A DNA stretch of 64,000 bases, taken from the NCBI GenBank assembly GCA_015057305.1, contig SVES01000001.1, positions 118,588 through 182,587 of the forward strand. Reading direction: 5' to 3'. This stretch comes from Pseudobutyrivibrio ruminis. GTDB lineage: Bacteria; Bacillota; Clostridia; Lachnospirales; Lachnospiraceae. Positions 38,207 to 51,396 of the stretch are shown piece by piece. Under the pieces are notes generated by a model that saw only the letters and a program-made list of their open reading frames with translations, was not told where the DNA came from and ran no database searches. The stretch's first letter is position 1. Every line of letters begins with the position of its first letter. Made by a program: the position numbers and the translations under genes.

Positions 38207-38939
38207 CTAAAACTCTTCACTCACAATCTTGTCGATTTCTTTTTTGAGATATGGAATAAAGTCGCCTTCACCCAAACCCATGGTGACTCCGTGTACTATT
38301 CCCATCAGCTTTCCCTTTTGCAGGATGTTTTGCAATTGTTCTTCGTTAGCTTCATTATAGTACTTCGTGATTATCAATTTGTATAATCGTTCGCTTCCAT
38401 CAGGGAGAAGTATTAAATTGTTTGGATTCAAATCGCCATGAAGGTAATGATTGGATGAGGGGATTTCATCAAGGAACCTGCTCAGTTTTTCTGCATTTTC
38501 TTCACTGATGAGCACTCCAGTAATGTCCTTAAGTTTCTTTTGGTAATGTTCTTTAACATCCTCAAATGTTCCAGCAGGAAAAGTCTTCTCATGCAGTTTT
38601 TTTGCAAACGATATATATAGATTGAGCAAGCGTTCTTTTTCTTCGTCGCTGTTATATTGGGGATCAATGAGTCGGTTGACGATTGTCGTTCCGAAAACTC
38701 TCTCATAAATGACACCAAGCCTGTCCCCCTACTCGAACCATCTCCAAGGCTTTGGCACATGGCATACCGATTTCGGTTAGCTTACGGGTATCATCCCATT
38801 GGGATATTATGTCCTCCTCTGGAAAAAATGGAAAGTACACCTTTAACACCTCTGTTTCTGAATAAGCATAGACGCCTGCAGTTTTTCCTTCTGCTATCAG
38901 CTCAAGACCATCTGTTGAAACATTACGAAGTTTATCCAT
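38207..38939 (-). pseudogene. Frameshifted and internally deleted aminoglycoside-phosphotransferase-fold (TIGR02172-like) kinase pseudogene
   Basis: N-frame MDKLRNVSTDGLELIAEGKTAGVYAYSETEVLKVYFP...EMVRVG and downstream frame GVIYERVFGTTIVNRLIDPQYN...YLHGDLNPNNLILLPDGS are separated by a 1-nt shift at the C5 tract 38725-38729; the residues expected to follow HGDLNPNN with the metal-binding Asp are missing. Confidence 0.75.
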
Positions 38940-39126
38940 AATTATTACTTCTCTTAAGAAAATCAAAAAATCAGTTCTTTGCTATCAAAACCACATAATC
39001 TGTCATCTAAATTGTATCCACTACCTGATTTTTTAACTTTATCATAAATTTATTGTGGACCTAGGTCAATACATTGGACACAAAAAGTTGAATTTTCCCT
39101 TAGCCTTTAGCCAAGAGAAAAAACAT

Positions 39127-39789
39127 TTATGCTGCAGCTAGAGCCTCATCCTCAACCTGTTGAGGGGTCTTATAATCTAAAGCGCTATGGCGCCTCTTAC
39201 GATTATAGAAAGACTCTATATATTCAAAAAGGGCCATTTGAGCCTCTTCGAATGTAGAATAAGTTGTTGTATAAATCTCTTCTTTTTTTAATACTGAGTG
39301 AAAAGATTCGATACAAGCATTGTCATAAGGATTACCTTTACGACTAAAGGAATTAATCATTTTCTTGGAAAGTACATAGCTTTCAAATTCATCACTAGTA
39401 TATTGGCTACCGAGATCACTGTGGATAATTATTCCTTTAGTATCTTTAACATTAAGCAGAGCATTTTTTAATGCCTGAGTAGCTAATTCAGCTGTTATAT
39501 TACGCCCATAGGACCAGCCAATTATTTTGCGGTCATATAAGTCCATGACCGAAGCTAGATAGGTCCAACCTTCATTGAGTACATGGATGTATGTTATGTC
39601 AGTTACTAGCTTTTTATATACAGCATCGGCCTTAAAATCTCGGTTTAATATATTTTCTTTATCGTCTGGTACTTTACCTTGATTTTTTTTGTATTGGTAT
39701 TTTTTTACAACAATACTTTTTATGCTAAATAACTCCCATTGAAAAACGATATCTGTATTTTTCTGTATTTTTAGTTGAACGATAGTCAC
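39127..39789 (-). pseudogene. 5'-truncated IS3/IS150-type transposase (OrfB)
   Basis: DITYIHVLNEGWTYLASVMDLYDRKIIGWSYG, HSDLGSQYTSDEF, NACIESFHSVLKKEEIY (DDE catalytic core); the OrfA and HTH portions are absent. Confidence 0.85.
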
Positions 39790-39941
39790 ATTTGTGACCC
39801 TTGTATTTGACTAACGTTTGCAAACTCAGCAAGCTTTGCAGCATCGTGAGAAACGTTAACAGAAAACTCGAGCTCTTCACCATTAAAGCATCCTACCTTT
39901 GTAGAGGTAGAGCCTGGACTAATAGTTAATAATTTGTAGCT
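39790..39941 (-). pseudogene. buk: 5' remnant of a butyrate kinase gene
   Basis: Minus-strand frame SYKLLTISPGSTSTKVGCFNGEELEFSVNVSHDAAKLAEFANVSQ, matching the butyrate kinase N-terminal INPGSTSTKIGvf motif; no start codon and cut off next to the IS remnant. Confidence 0.72.
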
Positions 39942-40693
39942 TTACGTCGTTCAAAGAAATCGTCAATGTTTGCAATCAGCTCATCTCTTGTCAAAGTCTT
40001 CAATAGATATTTCTCAGGCTTTAGACTAAGAACATTCATGACACTTTCTTTGTCACTTTTGTTAGTCAAAAACATTACAGGAATTGATTGAGTAGCTGAT
40101 TCACTTTTTAGCATTTCAAGTACTTGGGGGCCTGAGGTGACTGGCATTTCATAGTCTAGTAATATCAAATCTACTTCCTTCTTTGCCAAGAATGTAATTG
40201 CTGCCATGCCTGAATTTACCATAAACACTTGATATTTATTGGAGAGCCATGATTCTATGGTTCTAAGCATTGTACCATCATCATCCACAATCAGAATCTT
40301 CTTTTTGGCAAGTCGATTTTCCTCGTCCTTTATAACATCCACAATAGATACTGCCATATCCTTAACATTTACAGGACGCATAAATACACCTGCCAACCTG
40401 TCCTTTGGAATAGTTAAATACAACCTGTCCAAATCGTCATGATTACCAATCACATTGACAGCAGCTTTATCTTCTACGATTCTATCCTTTAGATAAACTA
40501 TCACATCTAAAATAGTATCTAGTTCTTCAATGTATAAAACGTATACATTTGGTTTATCCTCCAGATTTTCAATGTCAGTTACGGATGGTTTTACATGAAT
40601 AATCTCCAAGGCGTGGTTTACTAATTCAGCTTTGATAGAATTAATCATAAATCCTTGATTCGCTATTAATAATATTCGATTATCCTTTGCCAT
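39926..40693 (-). CDS. Response regulator with two receiver-like domains
   Basis: C-terminal REC KKILIVDDDGTMLRTIESW...DLILLDYEMPVTSGPQVLEML...PVMFLTNK; the N-terminal half looks like a divergent pseudo-receiver. Confidence 0.85.
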   Translation of the reverse strand: MAKDNRILLIANQGFMINSIKAELVNHALEIIHVKPSVTDIENLEDKPNVYVLYIEELDTILDVIVYLKDRIVEDKAAVNVIGNHDDLDRLYLTIPKDRLAGVFMRPVNVKDMAVSIVDVIKDEENRLAKKKILIVDDDGTMLRTIESWLSNKYQVFMVNSGMAAITFLAKKEVDLILLDYEMPVTSGPQVLEMLKSESATQSIPVMFLTNKSDKESVMNVLSLKPEKYLLKTLTRDELIANIDDFFERRKATNY

Positions 40694-40708
40694 ACTGTTA
40701 CCTTCCCC

Positions 40709-43666
40709 TTAAAGTAAATTTAATATTGCATCTCTATCTACCGCAGACATCAATCTTATAAGTGTACTATATTTCTCCTCAAACTTTTCCGGAATGATAT
40801 ACTGCTCCAATGATTTCATTACACTATCTGCAGTATTAAAATCATACGCTTCTACAAGTTCCTTTACAACACCAAAAGCTTCATTTAGCTCATATTCAGA
40901 TATTTCTGGCAGATTGTTGTCCTTTTCCATAGCACATGAAAGTTTTTCCTTGTAGCTTCTATATTGGGATAGAAGGCTTGGTGTCATTTCCAATAGTTTT
41001 GACAAATCTCCTTCGTTACCCTTTTCTTCCAACAACGCAGCCTTGTTCGATAGGTCCATTGCACCTATAAGTCTCGCTGAGCTTTTCAATGCATGAACTA
41101 ACACCGTATAGTTCCTTAAATCTTTTTCCTCTAAAAATTTTTCTATGGCATCAGCTTTTGTATCAATAGATACCAAGAAATCTTTGATAACATTTTCTAA
41201 TACCTGATAGTCTCCGCAATTTTTAACTGCAGTCTCTAAATCAATATCTTCTAGCTTACTGAGAAAACTATCTTCTGGAATAATCTCTGAAAAATCAGAT
41301 TTATAATCATCATCACCATTTGCCACAGAAACAGAAACTATCTTTTCTGGAGAAATATAATGTTCTAGCATCTTTTCAAGAAGGGCTCCGTCCACAGGCT
41401 TTGCTAAATAATCAGTAAAACCATGGGCTTGATATTCTGCCTTTGCACCTGAAACAGCATTAGCAGTAAGGGCAATAACTGGAACCTCCTTATTGAGATT
41501 ATTATCCAGTATCTTCATTCTTTCCAAGGTCTCTATTCCATCCATTTTTGGCATTCTATGATCCAGAAGGATTACATCATATTTCTTTTCTTGTATCTTA
41601 TCTAAAGTTTCAAAGCCGCTAGCTGCAGTTTCAACTTTAATTTTAGTTTGCTTTAGCAAGCTCTTTATTACCGTCAGATTCATTTCTGTATCATCTACCA
41701 CAAGAATCCTTGCATCCGGTGCTTCAAATCTTTGATGATACTTGTTCTTGCTCCTTATAAACTCCTTATATTTTTCTTTAAAATCTCCAATTTCTTCCTG
41801 GGAAACCACCTGTTGTTTTACCGCAAATCTAAAGCTGCTTCCTTTTCCATAGGTACTTTCTACTTGAAGCTGGGTTTCCATAAGAGTAAGAAGCCGCTTC
41901 ACAATACTCATGCCAAGTCCTGTACCTTCGATGGAGCGGTTTCTTTCCTCCTCTATGCGCTCGAATGGCGAATAAAGCTTCTTTAAATCATCCTCTTTAA
42001 TACCTATGCCAGTGTCTTTCACTTCAAATGTCAGGTTAATACCAATATCATTCAAAGTTTCATATCCCACATTAAGTGTAACTGTTCCCTTATCTGTATA
42101 TTTTACCGCATTAGATAACAGATTGGTAACACACTGCTTAATTCTAACATCATCGCCTATAAGGATACATGGTATATGCTCATCTACATTTATCTCAAAC
42201 TCTAAGCCTTTATCCGCTGCTTTGGCCGAAACCATGTTTACCAGGTCATTTATTAATGACCCCAAATGATACTGGGCATTTATGATTTCCATTTTACCAG
42301 CTTCAATTTTTGAAAAATCTAGAATATCATTTACTAAACCTAGCAATGTATTTCCTGCAGATTTTGCGTTATTTGCATATTCTAATATCTGCTCATCCTC
42401 GCACTCCCTAATAATCATCTCATTCATGCCAAGAACAGAATTAATAGGTGTTCTTATTTCATGTGACATGTTAGAAAGAAAGCTAGATTTTGCCTCACTT
42501 GCTTGCTTTGCAATTTCCAGCTCTGCTTCTAGTTTTTGTTCCTCCTCTTTTCTACTCACAAAGTCTGCAAACTCCTGCATGGTAGCCTTAAGACTTCTAT
42601 CCAAAACTTGAATTTCATCATGTGTATTATATGTAACGCTATCTATGTATTTTATTGAATCCAATTTAACTTCATCATCAGCACGTATGAAGTAATCCAG
42701 AAATTCAGCCAGAACCCCAATAGGCTCACCTATTTTTGTCTTTGTATAATAATTGGCAATACCAGCCATTGGAACACCAACGCAGAGTATTAAAAGAAGC
42801 ATTTTTATATCAAAGCTTATTGCATATTTATTTAACTTATACTCTATATTATCTATGCCTGCTTCGAATCCATCTGTAGCATCTGCTGAAATATCTTCCA
42901 CCATAGAAACTTCCGTTACGTTTTGGTAGTTTTCCAACATCATTTCCTTTATATCCGGAAAAAGTACAACTATAAAACCACCAACTGAAATACCAAGTAT
43001 TATCTCTACAGATACTATTATTGCAGTAATCTTTTTACTTATCTTTGTCTTTTTGTGTCGATTACGGAGCAATGTATTATTTTTGTATTTATTGGTATAC
43101 ATATAGCCAATAGGAAAAAATCCTTTTATTCTTTCTGACGCATGGTTATAGAAATAATACAAAATAATAGAAACAATAATCGTAGGAAATAACGCCCCAC
43201 AAAAATATAGAGAAAAATTTGAAAAAACACTTACTTTATACTCATTGTCAGCAATAGCAGCATAACAAAGGATTCCCATAAGTCCTATGCCTACAGCTGT
43301 CATAATAGTTGAGACAGCCATTTTTATTTTTGTTTCAAACCAAAAATATTGCGCAAATAAAGAATATATCAACATTCCTGCTAAATCTACGGACAATAAA
43401 TAAGCACCTTCCATTTTAAGGAACATTATAGCTATAAAAAGGCAAAGAAAAGCAATCATCGAAACGAAGTATCCATATAACCCTACCAACAAAAGAGCAG
43501 GAATTAAACCTACCGCAATAATGTACTCGGTACCTATATGAATATTCACTTTGTCCTCCCCTAAAAACAACAACACAGTTGCAGCAGAGAGCAACACGAT
43601 AATGATAATATTACAAAGTGTACTTATACATCCTGTCTTTTTCTCATTTAGTATAAAATCATCCAT
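40709..43666 (-). CDS. Hybrid sensor histidine kinase with REC and HPt domains, multi-TM sensor
   Basis: SFLSNMSHEIRTPINSVLGMNEMI; HATPase GTGLGMSIVKRLL; REC ILVVDDTEMNLTVIKSLL...LLDHRMPKMDGIETLE; HPt LVHALKSSARLIGA. Confidence 0.93.
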   Translation of the reverse strand: MDDFILNEKKTGCISTLCNIIIIVLLSAATVLLFLGEDKVNIHIGTEYIIAVGLIPALLLVGLYGYFVSMIAFLCLFIAIMFLKMEGAYLLSVDLAGMLIYSLFAQYFWFETKIKMAVSTIMTAVGIGLMGILCYAAIADNEYKVSVFSNFSLYFCGALFPTIIVSIILYYFYNHASERIKGFFPIGYMYTNKYKNNTLLRNRHKKTKISKKITAIIVSVEIILGISVGGFIVVLFPDIKEMMLENYQNVTEVSMVEDISADATDGFEAGIDNIEYKLNKYAISFDIKMLLLILCVGVPMAGIANYYTKTKIGEPIGVLAEFLDYFIRADDEVKLDSIKYIDSVTYNTHDEIQVLDRSLKATMQEFADFVSRKEEEQKLEAELEIAKQASEAKSSFLSNMSHEIRTPINSVLGMNEMIIRECEDEQILEYANNAKSAGNTLLGLVNDILDFSKIEAGKMEIINAQYHLGSLINDLVNMVSAKAADKGLEFEINVDEHIPCILIGDDVRIKQCVTNLLSNAVKYTDKGTVTLNVGYETLNDIGINLTFEVKDTGIGIKEDDLKKLYSPFERIEEERNRSIEGTGLGMSIVKRLLTLMETQLQVESTYGKGSSFRFAVKQQVVSQEEIGDFKEKYKEFIRSKNKYHQRFEAPDARILVVDDTEMNLTVIKSLLKQTKIKVETAASGFETLDKIQEKKYDVILLDHRMPKMDGIETLERMKILDNNLNKEVPVIALTANAVSGAKAEYQAHGFTDYLAKPVDGALLEKMLEHYISPEKIVSVSVANGDDDYKSDFSEIIPEDSFLSKLEDIDLETAVKNCGDYQVLENVIKDFLVSIDTKADAIEKFLEEKDLRNYTVLVHALKSSARLIGAMDLSNKAALLEEKGNEGDLSKLLEMTPSLLSQYRSYKEKLSCAMEKDNNLPEISEYELNEAFGVVKELVEAYDFNTADSVMKSLEQYIIPEKFEEKYSTLIRLMSAVDRDAILNLL

Positions 43667-43689
43667 TTTGAATCACCTATAAATTAAAA

Positions 43690-43731
43690 AATCCCCAATA
43701 GTCATGTTAAAAATAACATACTATTGAGGAT
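43690..43731 (-). terminator. Terminator-like hairpin directly upstream of the hybrid HK start
   Basis: Minus strand ATCCTCAATAGtATGTTAttttTAACATgaCTATTGGGGAT followed by TTTTTAATTT, ~20 nt before the HK RBS/ATG. Confidence 0.65.
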
Positions 43732-43871
43732 ATTCTGTGATATTCAAAGAGATATTGGGATATTTATGCCTTTATGTTGCCTAATACTTTTGTATCCACC
43801 CTCTTCTTTTTTAACTCACCTGTAAATTTTAATGCTTTTACGAATGTTTTTTAAAGAGCTAGACAAAATAA

Positions 43872-43891
43872 GGCGCCGCAAACGCGGCGCC
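43872..43891 (-). terminator. Intrinsic terminator of the atp operon
   Basis: GGCGCCGCaaacGCGGCGCC perfect 8-bp GC stem followed on the minus strand by TTATTTTG. Confidence 0.75.
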
Positions 43892-43924
43892 ATGATTATA
43901 CACTCCCGGCTAAACCAAGATTCT

Positions 43925-44155
43925 TTATTCTGTTGGCTTTTTGGCGGCAACACCATGTCGTTGCTGATACACCATGGTTAACATATCTTGCTGATACTTT
44001 TCATCATTGCTGAGAACCTTGAGTTTTTCTCTGACCTCATTCTTTCGGGCACGTAAGGTCTCTAGCTCTTTCATTAATTGAGCTTCTTCATCCTCAAATC
44101 TTTTTAATTGAATCTTTAATTCTTCAATATCTCGCTTTGTATCAGAATCAATCAT
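43925..44155 (-). CDS. Small coiled-coil protein at the end of the atp operon
   Basis: MIDSDTKRDIEELKIQLKRFEDEEAQLMKELETLRARKNEVREKLKVLSNDEKYQQDMLTMVYQQRHG; RBS AGGGGAGG before the internal ATG. Confidence 0.6.
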   Translation of the reverse strand: MIDSDTKRDIEELKIQLKRFEDEEAQLMKELETLRARKNEVREKLKVLSNDEKYQQDMLTMVYQQRHGVAAKKPTE

Positions 44156-44203
44156 AGTATCACCTCCCCTGCCACACACCTGGCTAGTATCTATTATGAA
44201 AGC

Positions 44204-44611
44204 CTAGCGTGTTTGATGTATCTCTTGTCTAACTAACGCTTTTTTAAGCGCAACTTCCGCTCTTAGCACATCAAGACTGGCATCCTTTTGTGCTAAACGA
44301 TTCTTAGCTCTTTCTTCAGCTTTTTTAGCTCGCTCTACATCTATCTCGTCTGGCCACTCAGCAATTTCGGCAAGCAAAGTTACCTTATCTGGGAGAATCT
44401 CAGCGAGGCCCGCATGTACAGCTGCTCTTTTCACACCATCAGCCTCTGTAATAGTACAGATACCAGGCGCGATTACTGTGGTAAGTGGTATATGCTTTGG
44501 CAGAACGCCAATCTCACCACAGGCAGTATTAAATTCAACCATTGTAGCTTCTCCCTCATAAAAGCTACGCTCTGGCGTGATGATTGATACCTTAAAGGTG
44601 TTATCTGCCAT
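44204..44611 (-). CDS. atpC: F0F1 ATP synthase subunit epsilon
   Basis: FKVSIITPERSFYEGEATMVEFNTACGEIGVLPKHIPLTTVIAPG; operon position. Confidence 0.96.
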   Translation of the reverse strand: MADNTFKVSIITPERSFYEGEATMVEFNTACGEIGVLPKHIPLTTVIAPGICTITEADGVKRAAVHAGLAEILPDKVTLLAEIAEWPDEIDVERAKKAEERAKNRLAQKDASLDVLRAEVALKKALVRQEIHQTR

Positions 44612-44623
44612 TTACGCCACCTC

Positions 44624-46024
<1,401 letters not shown>

Positions 46025-46032
46025 TCACTCTC

Positions 46033-46899
46033 CTAACTTAATGCCTCTGCGCCAGCGATAATCTCGGTCAATTCCTGTGTGATTGATCCCTGACGGGCAC
46101 GATTGTATTTTAATGATAGATCACTAATGATATCCTCGGCATTATTTGTAGCTGAATCCATTGCCTGCATACGGGCACCATTTTCAGAAGCAACTGCCTC
46201 TACAAGTGCGCCATAAACAAGTGATGTAACGTATTTTGGAATAATTAGCTCCAATGCTTCCTCTTCATTTGGCTCGAAATTCATGATAGCCTCTGCAGAG
46301 GAAGTCTTTGCAGCCTCAACATCCTCATCGCTAATCTCTGCTGGAAGCAGCTTCATAAGCGTTGGAATCTGGCTTACTGTATTTTTGAAGTGTGTGTACA
46401 CAAGATAAATCTGACCGATTTCTCCTGCTGCGTACGCTTCAAGGACATCATTGCATATGCTGATAGCATCTGCATAGGTAGGTGCCTCCATTACTGGAGA
46501 ATAGTCCTTCTCCACCTGGTAACCCTTGTGGGCAAGGCTCTCACCACCCTTATGGCCTACAACATAAAGCTTTACATCCTCTGGGTTCATTTCGCTGCCA
46601 GTAATCATTTTTACAACATTGGAGTTGTAGCCACCTGCCAGACCACGATTTGATGTGATGACGATAACGCCAATCTTCTCTGAACCATTGTCTGAAAGGT
46701 ATTTGTTGTTTACTGAGCCAGCCTTTGCAAGCATACTACAAATCGTATTATACATGGCGTTGAAATACGGTGTAGTCTGCTCTGCTTTTGAACGAGCCTT
46801 TTGGAGCTTTACTGTAGATACAAGCTTCATGGCCTTAGTGATCTGCTGAGTGCTACTAACACTCTGTTTTCTTCTTTTTATGTCTCTCATTGAGGCCAT
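46033..46899 (-). CDS. atpG: F0F1 ATP synthase subunit gamma
   Basis: MASMRDIKRRKQSVSSTQQITKAMKLVSTVKLQKA; C-terminal ITQELTEIIAGAEAL. Confidence 0.96.
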   Translation of the reverse strand: MASMRDIKRRKQSVSSTQQITKAMKLVSTVKLQKARSKAEQTTPYFNAMYNTICSMLAKAGSVNNKYLSDNGSEKIGVIVITSNRGLAGGYNSNVVKMITGSEMNPEDVKLYVVGHKGGESLAHKGYQVEKDYSPVMEAPTYADAISICNDVLEAYAAGEIGQIYLVYTHFKNTVSQIPTLMKLLPAEISDEDVEAAKTSSAEAIMNFEPNEEEALELIIPKYVTSLVYGALVEAVASENGARMQAMDSATNNAEDIISDLSLKYNRARQGSITQELTEIIAGAEALS

Positions 46900-46914
46900 A
46901 ACAGATCACCCTCC

Positions 46915-48970
<2,056 letters not shown>

Positions 48971-48983
<13 letters not shown>

Positions 48984-49486
48984 GTGTTTTCACCCATTTC
49001 CTTAAGAGTCTGCTCTACTAAGGTGTTCTGAATAGTTGTATCGATGTTAGCAGCTACAACCTTGCTAGCCATAACAGCTGCAACGCTTATCATTTCCTGC
49101 TTAACCTCATCAGCAACCTTCTTCTTTTCAAGCTCAGCCTCCTCGTTTGCACGAGCGATAATAGCTGCGGCTTCTTCCTTAGCGTCGCTAATAATTTTGG
49201 TTTCATTCTTCAAGGCCTTTTGTCTTGCTTCAGCCAGGATTGCATCACGCTCTTTGTTGATATCCTTAAGCTTTGCCTCGTACTCTGCCTTTAGCTTATC
49301 TGCCTCTTCCTTATCTTTCTTAGCATCTGCGATGTCCCTTGCAATGCCATCCTTTCTATCCTGCAAAAGCTTTCTTGCTGGATTGAACAAAAGATTTGAC
49401 ATTATAAGGAATAGGAAGAATACTGCTATGGCTAAAAGTACAGCATCATTCAGCAATTGAAAGTCCAAGTCAAATAGTCTTTCCAA
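48971..49486 (-). CDS. atpF: F0F1 ATP synthase subunit b
   Basis: N-terminal TM followed by FNPARKLLQDRKDGIARDIADAKKDKEEADKLKAEYEAKL. Confidence 0.95.
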
Positions 49487-49533
49487 CTTTTAGCCCCTCC
49501 TTAACTATATTCTTTCTAATATCCTAATTAAGG

Positions 49534-49946
<413 letters not shown>

Positions 49947-49955
49947 TCAGTCCCT

Positions 49956-50684
49956 TTAAGAATCACCGTAAGACTGAGCTATGTATGTCATTGTCAACAT
50001 ACAGAATACATAGGTCTGGATTGCACCTGAAAAAATATCAAAGTATACATGCAATGCTGCAGGCCATACCAAGGCGAACTTTCCTAGCAATCCATATACA
50101 AGACCCATAATGATTGTTCCTGAAAGAACGTTTGCAAATAAACGTAGTGACATTGAAATAGGCACCGCAATATCAGATATTACGTTGATTGGCAGCCAGA
50201 TTGGTAGCCATGGTGGCAATGGAGAACACTTGTCAATCCAAATGTCCTTTGCGCTCTGGTGCCTTACCTTTACTACATGAATGCAAACAAAGGTAATTAA
50301 TGCAAGGGCCAGTGTTGTGCCGTAATCGGCTGTTGGTGGTCTCAAGCCAACCAAACCAGATAAATTAGATACCAAAATGAAACAGAATATGGTACAAATC
50401 CAGTTTGCAAACACTGGTGCGTGCTTACCCATACTTCCTTCCACAATATTATCTAAGAGTCCTACTATTAACTCCAAGATACTCTGGAAGGTATCAGGAA
50501 CTTCAGTGGCATGCTTCAGCTTACGATTGGCGATTAAAGAAAATATTACCAATGAAAGCCACACGATAAGGATGCAGACATGAGAAGTTGTGATCCAAAC
50601 TTCATGACCAAAGACTTCATACTTGAACAAGCCTTTTATCATATCCACAGTATCGCTAGAGGCCAGCAAAATTCCTTCTGTCAC
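49956..50684 (-). CDS. atpB: F0F1 ATP synthase subunit a
   Basis: AVPISMSLRLFANVLSGTIIMGLVYGLLG conserved Arg helix. Confidence 0.96.
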   Translation of the reverse strand: MTEGILLASSDTVDMIKGLFKYEVFGHEVWITTSHVCILIVWLSLVIFSLIANRKLKHATEVPDTFQSILELIVGLLDNIVEGSMGKHAPVFANWICTIFCFILVSNLSGLVGLRPPTADYGTTLALALITFVCIHVVKVRHQSAKDIWIDKCSPLPPWLPIWLPINVISDIAVPISMSLRLFANVLSGTIIMGLVYGLLGKFALVWPAALHVYFDIFSGAIQTYVFCMLTMTYIAQSYGDS

Positions 50685-51127
50685 ACTTTCACCTCCTTTG
50701 TATTTAGTTCTTCACTATTTTCCTCGGATATATCATTGTTTGTTTTACCGAGTTTCTTTATTAGCAAAGGCTGTGCATACGCACTAACCTTGAGCCCTAA
50801 AATACCGATGAGTGCCGTAAACATATTGCCTAGTTTAAACACCATCATTAGAATCATAACTGCGCATACAATCAAATATCTCATAACAGATTTAAATGAC
50901 AAATACTTTTCATGACCCTGTCCAATGCGCACAGATTCTTCAATAATCATAGCTATATGAATTGCCATAAAAACGGCACATCCAATTCCAAAAATTAACC
51001 CTGTTGTATATCTGATTTTGTCTTTTACAAACCAAACACCTACAAGCTCAATTAATACACCATATACAAGTATTCCAAAAATCAAGCCTGGCAAAGCTTG
51101 ATTTAATCTTTTCATCCAATTAATCAT
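50681..51127 (-). CDS. ATP synthase subunit I-like protein
   Basis: Four-TM protein at the AtpI position upstream of atpB. Confidence 0.7.
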   Translation of the reverse strand: MINWMKRLNQALPGLIFGILVYGVLIELVGVWFVKDKIRYTTGLIFGIGCAVFMAIHIAMIIEESVRIGQGHEKYLSFKSVMRYLIVCAVMILMMVFKLGNMFTALIGILGLKVSAYAQPLLIKKLGKTNNDISEENSEELNTKEVKV

Positions 51128-51368
51128 GCTTTTCCTTTGACTCGAATCGTTTTAAATATCCCTTTATGTAACGATATGCTCCATTACATGCTGCAACAAC
51201 ACCTATAAGAATTCCCCCTATGGTAAATCCTTTAGAACCAAAATGATTGGTCAGTGCAACACCTATTACTGTGCATAAAAGAATAGGTACTATTATATTT
51301 ATTCCTAGCTGTAGCACCATTACAAATGAAGCTGCTACATCCTTACTTGCCTTTTTTCTGTCCCTCAC
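51120..51368 (-). CDS. AtpZ/AtpI family protein
   Basis: Two-TM 82 aa, AASFVMVLQLGINIIVPILLCTVIGVALTNHFG...FTIGGILIGVVAACNGAYRYIK. Confidence 0.8.
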   Translation of the reverse strand: MRDRKKASKDVAASFVMVLQLGINIIVPILLCTVIGVALTNHFGSKGFTIGGILIGVVAACNGAYRYIKGYLKRFESKEKHD

Positions 51369-51396
51369 TGCTTGCTCCTATCTGGTAAGTTTAATG

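Noticed and set aside
39127-39789. Complete, active IS3 element
   Set aside because: Only the OrfB catalytic part is present; no OrfA frame or matching right terminal inverted repeat was found before the buk fragment.
39790-39941. Acetate kinase fragment
   Set aside because: Acetate kinase starts with an NCGSSSLK-type motif; PGSTSTKVG is characteristic of butyrate kinase.
43732-43870. Known riboswitch upstream of the hybrid histidine kinase
   Set aside because: I could not recognise any conserved aptamer core; only the terminator hairpin is clear.
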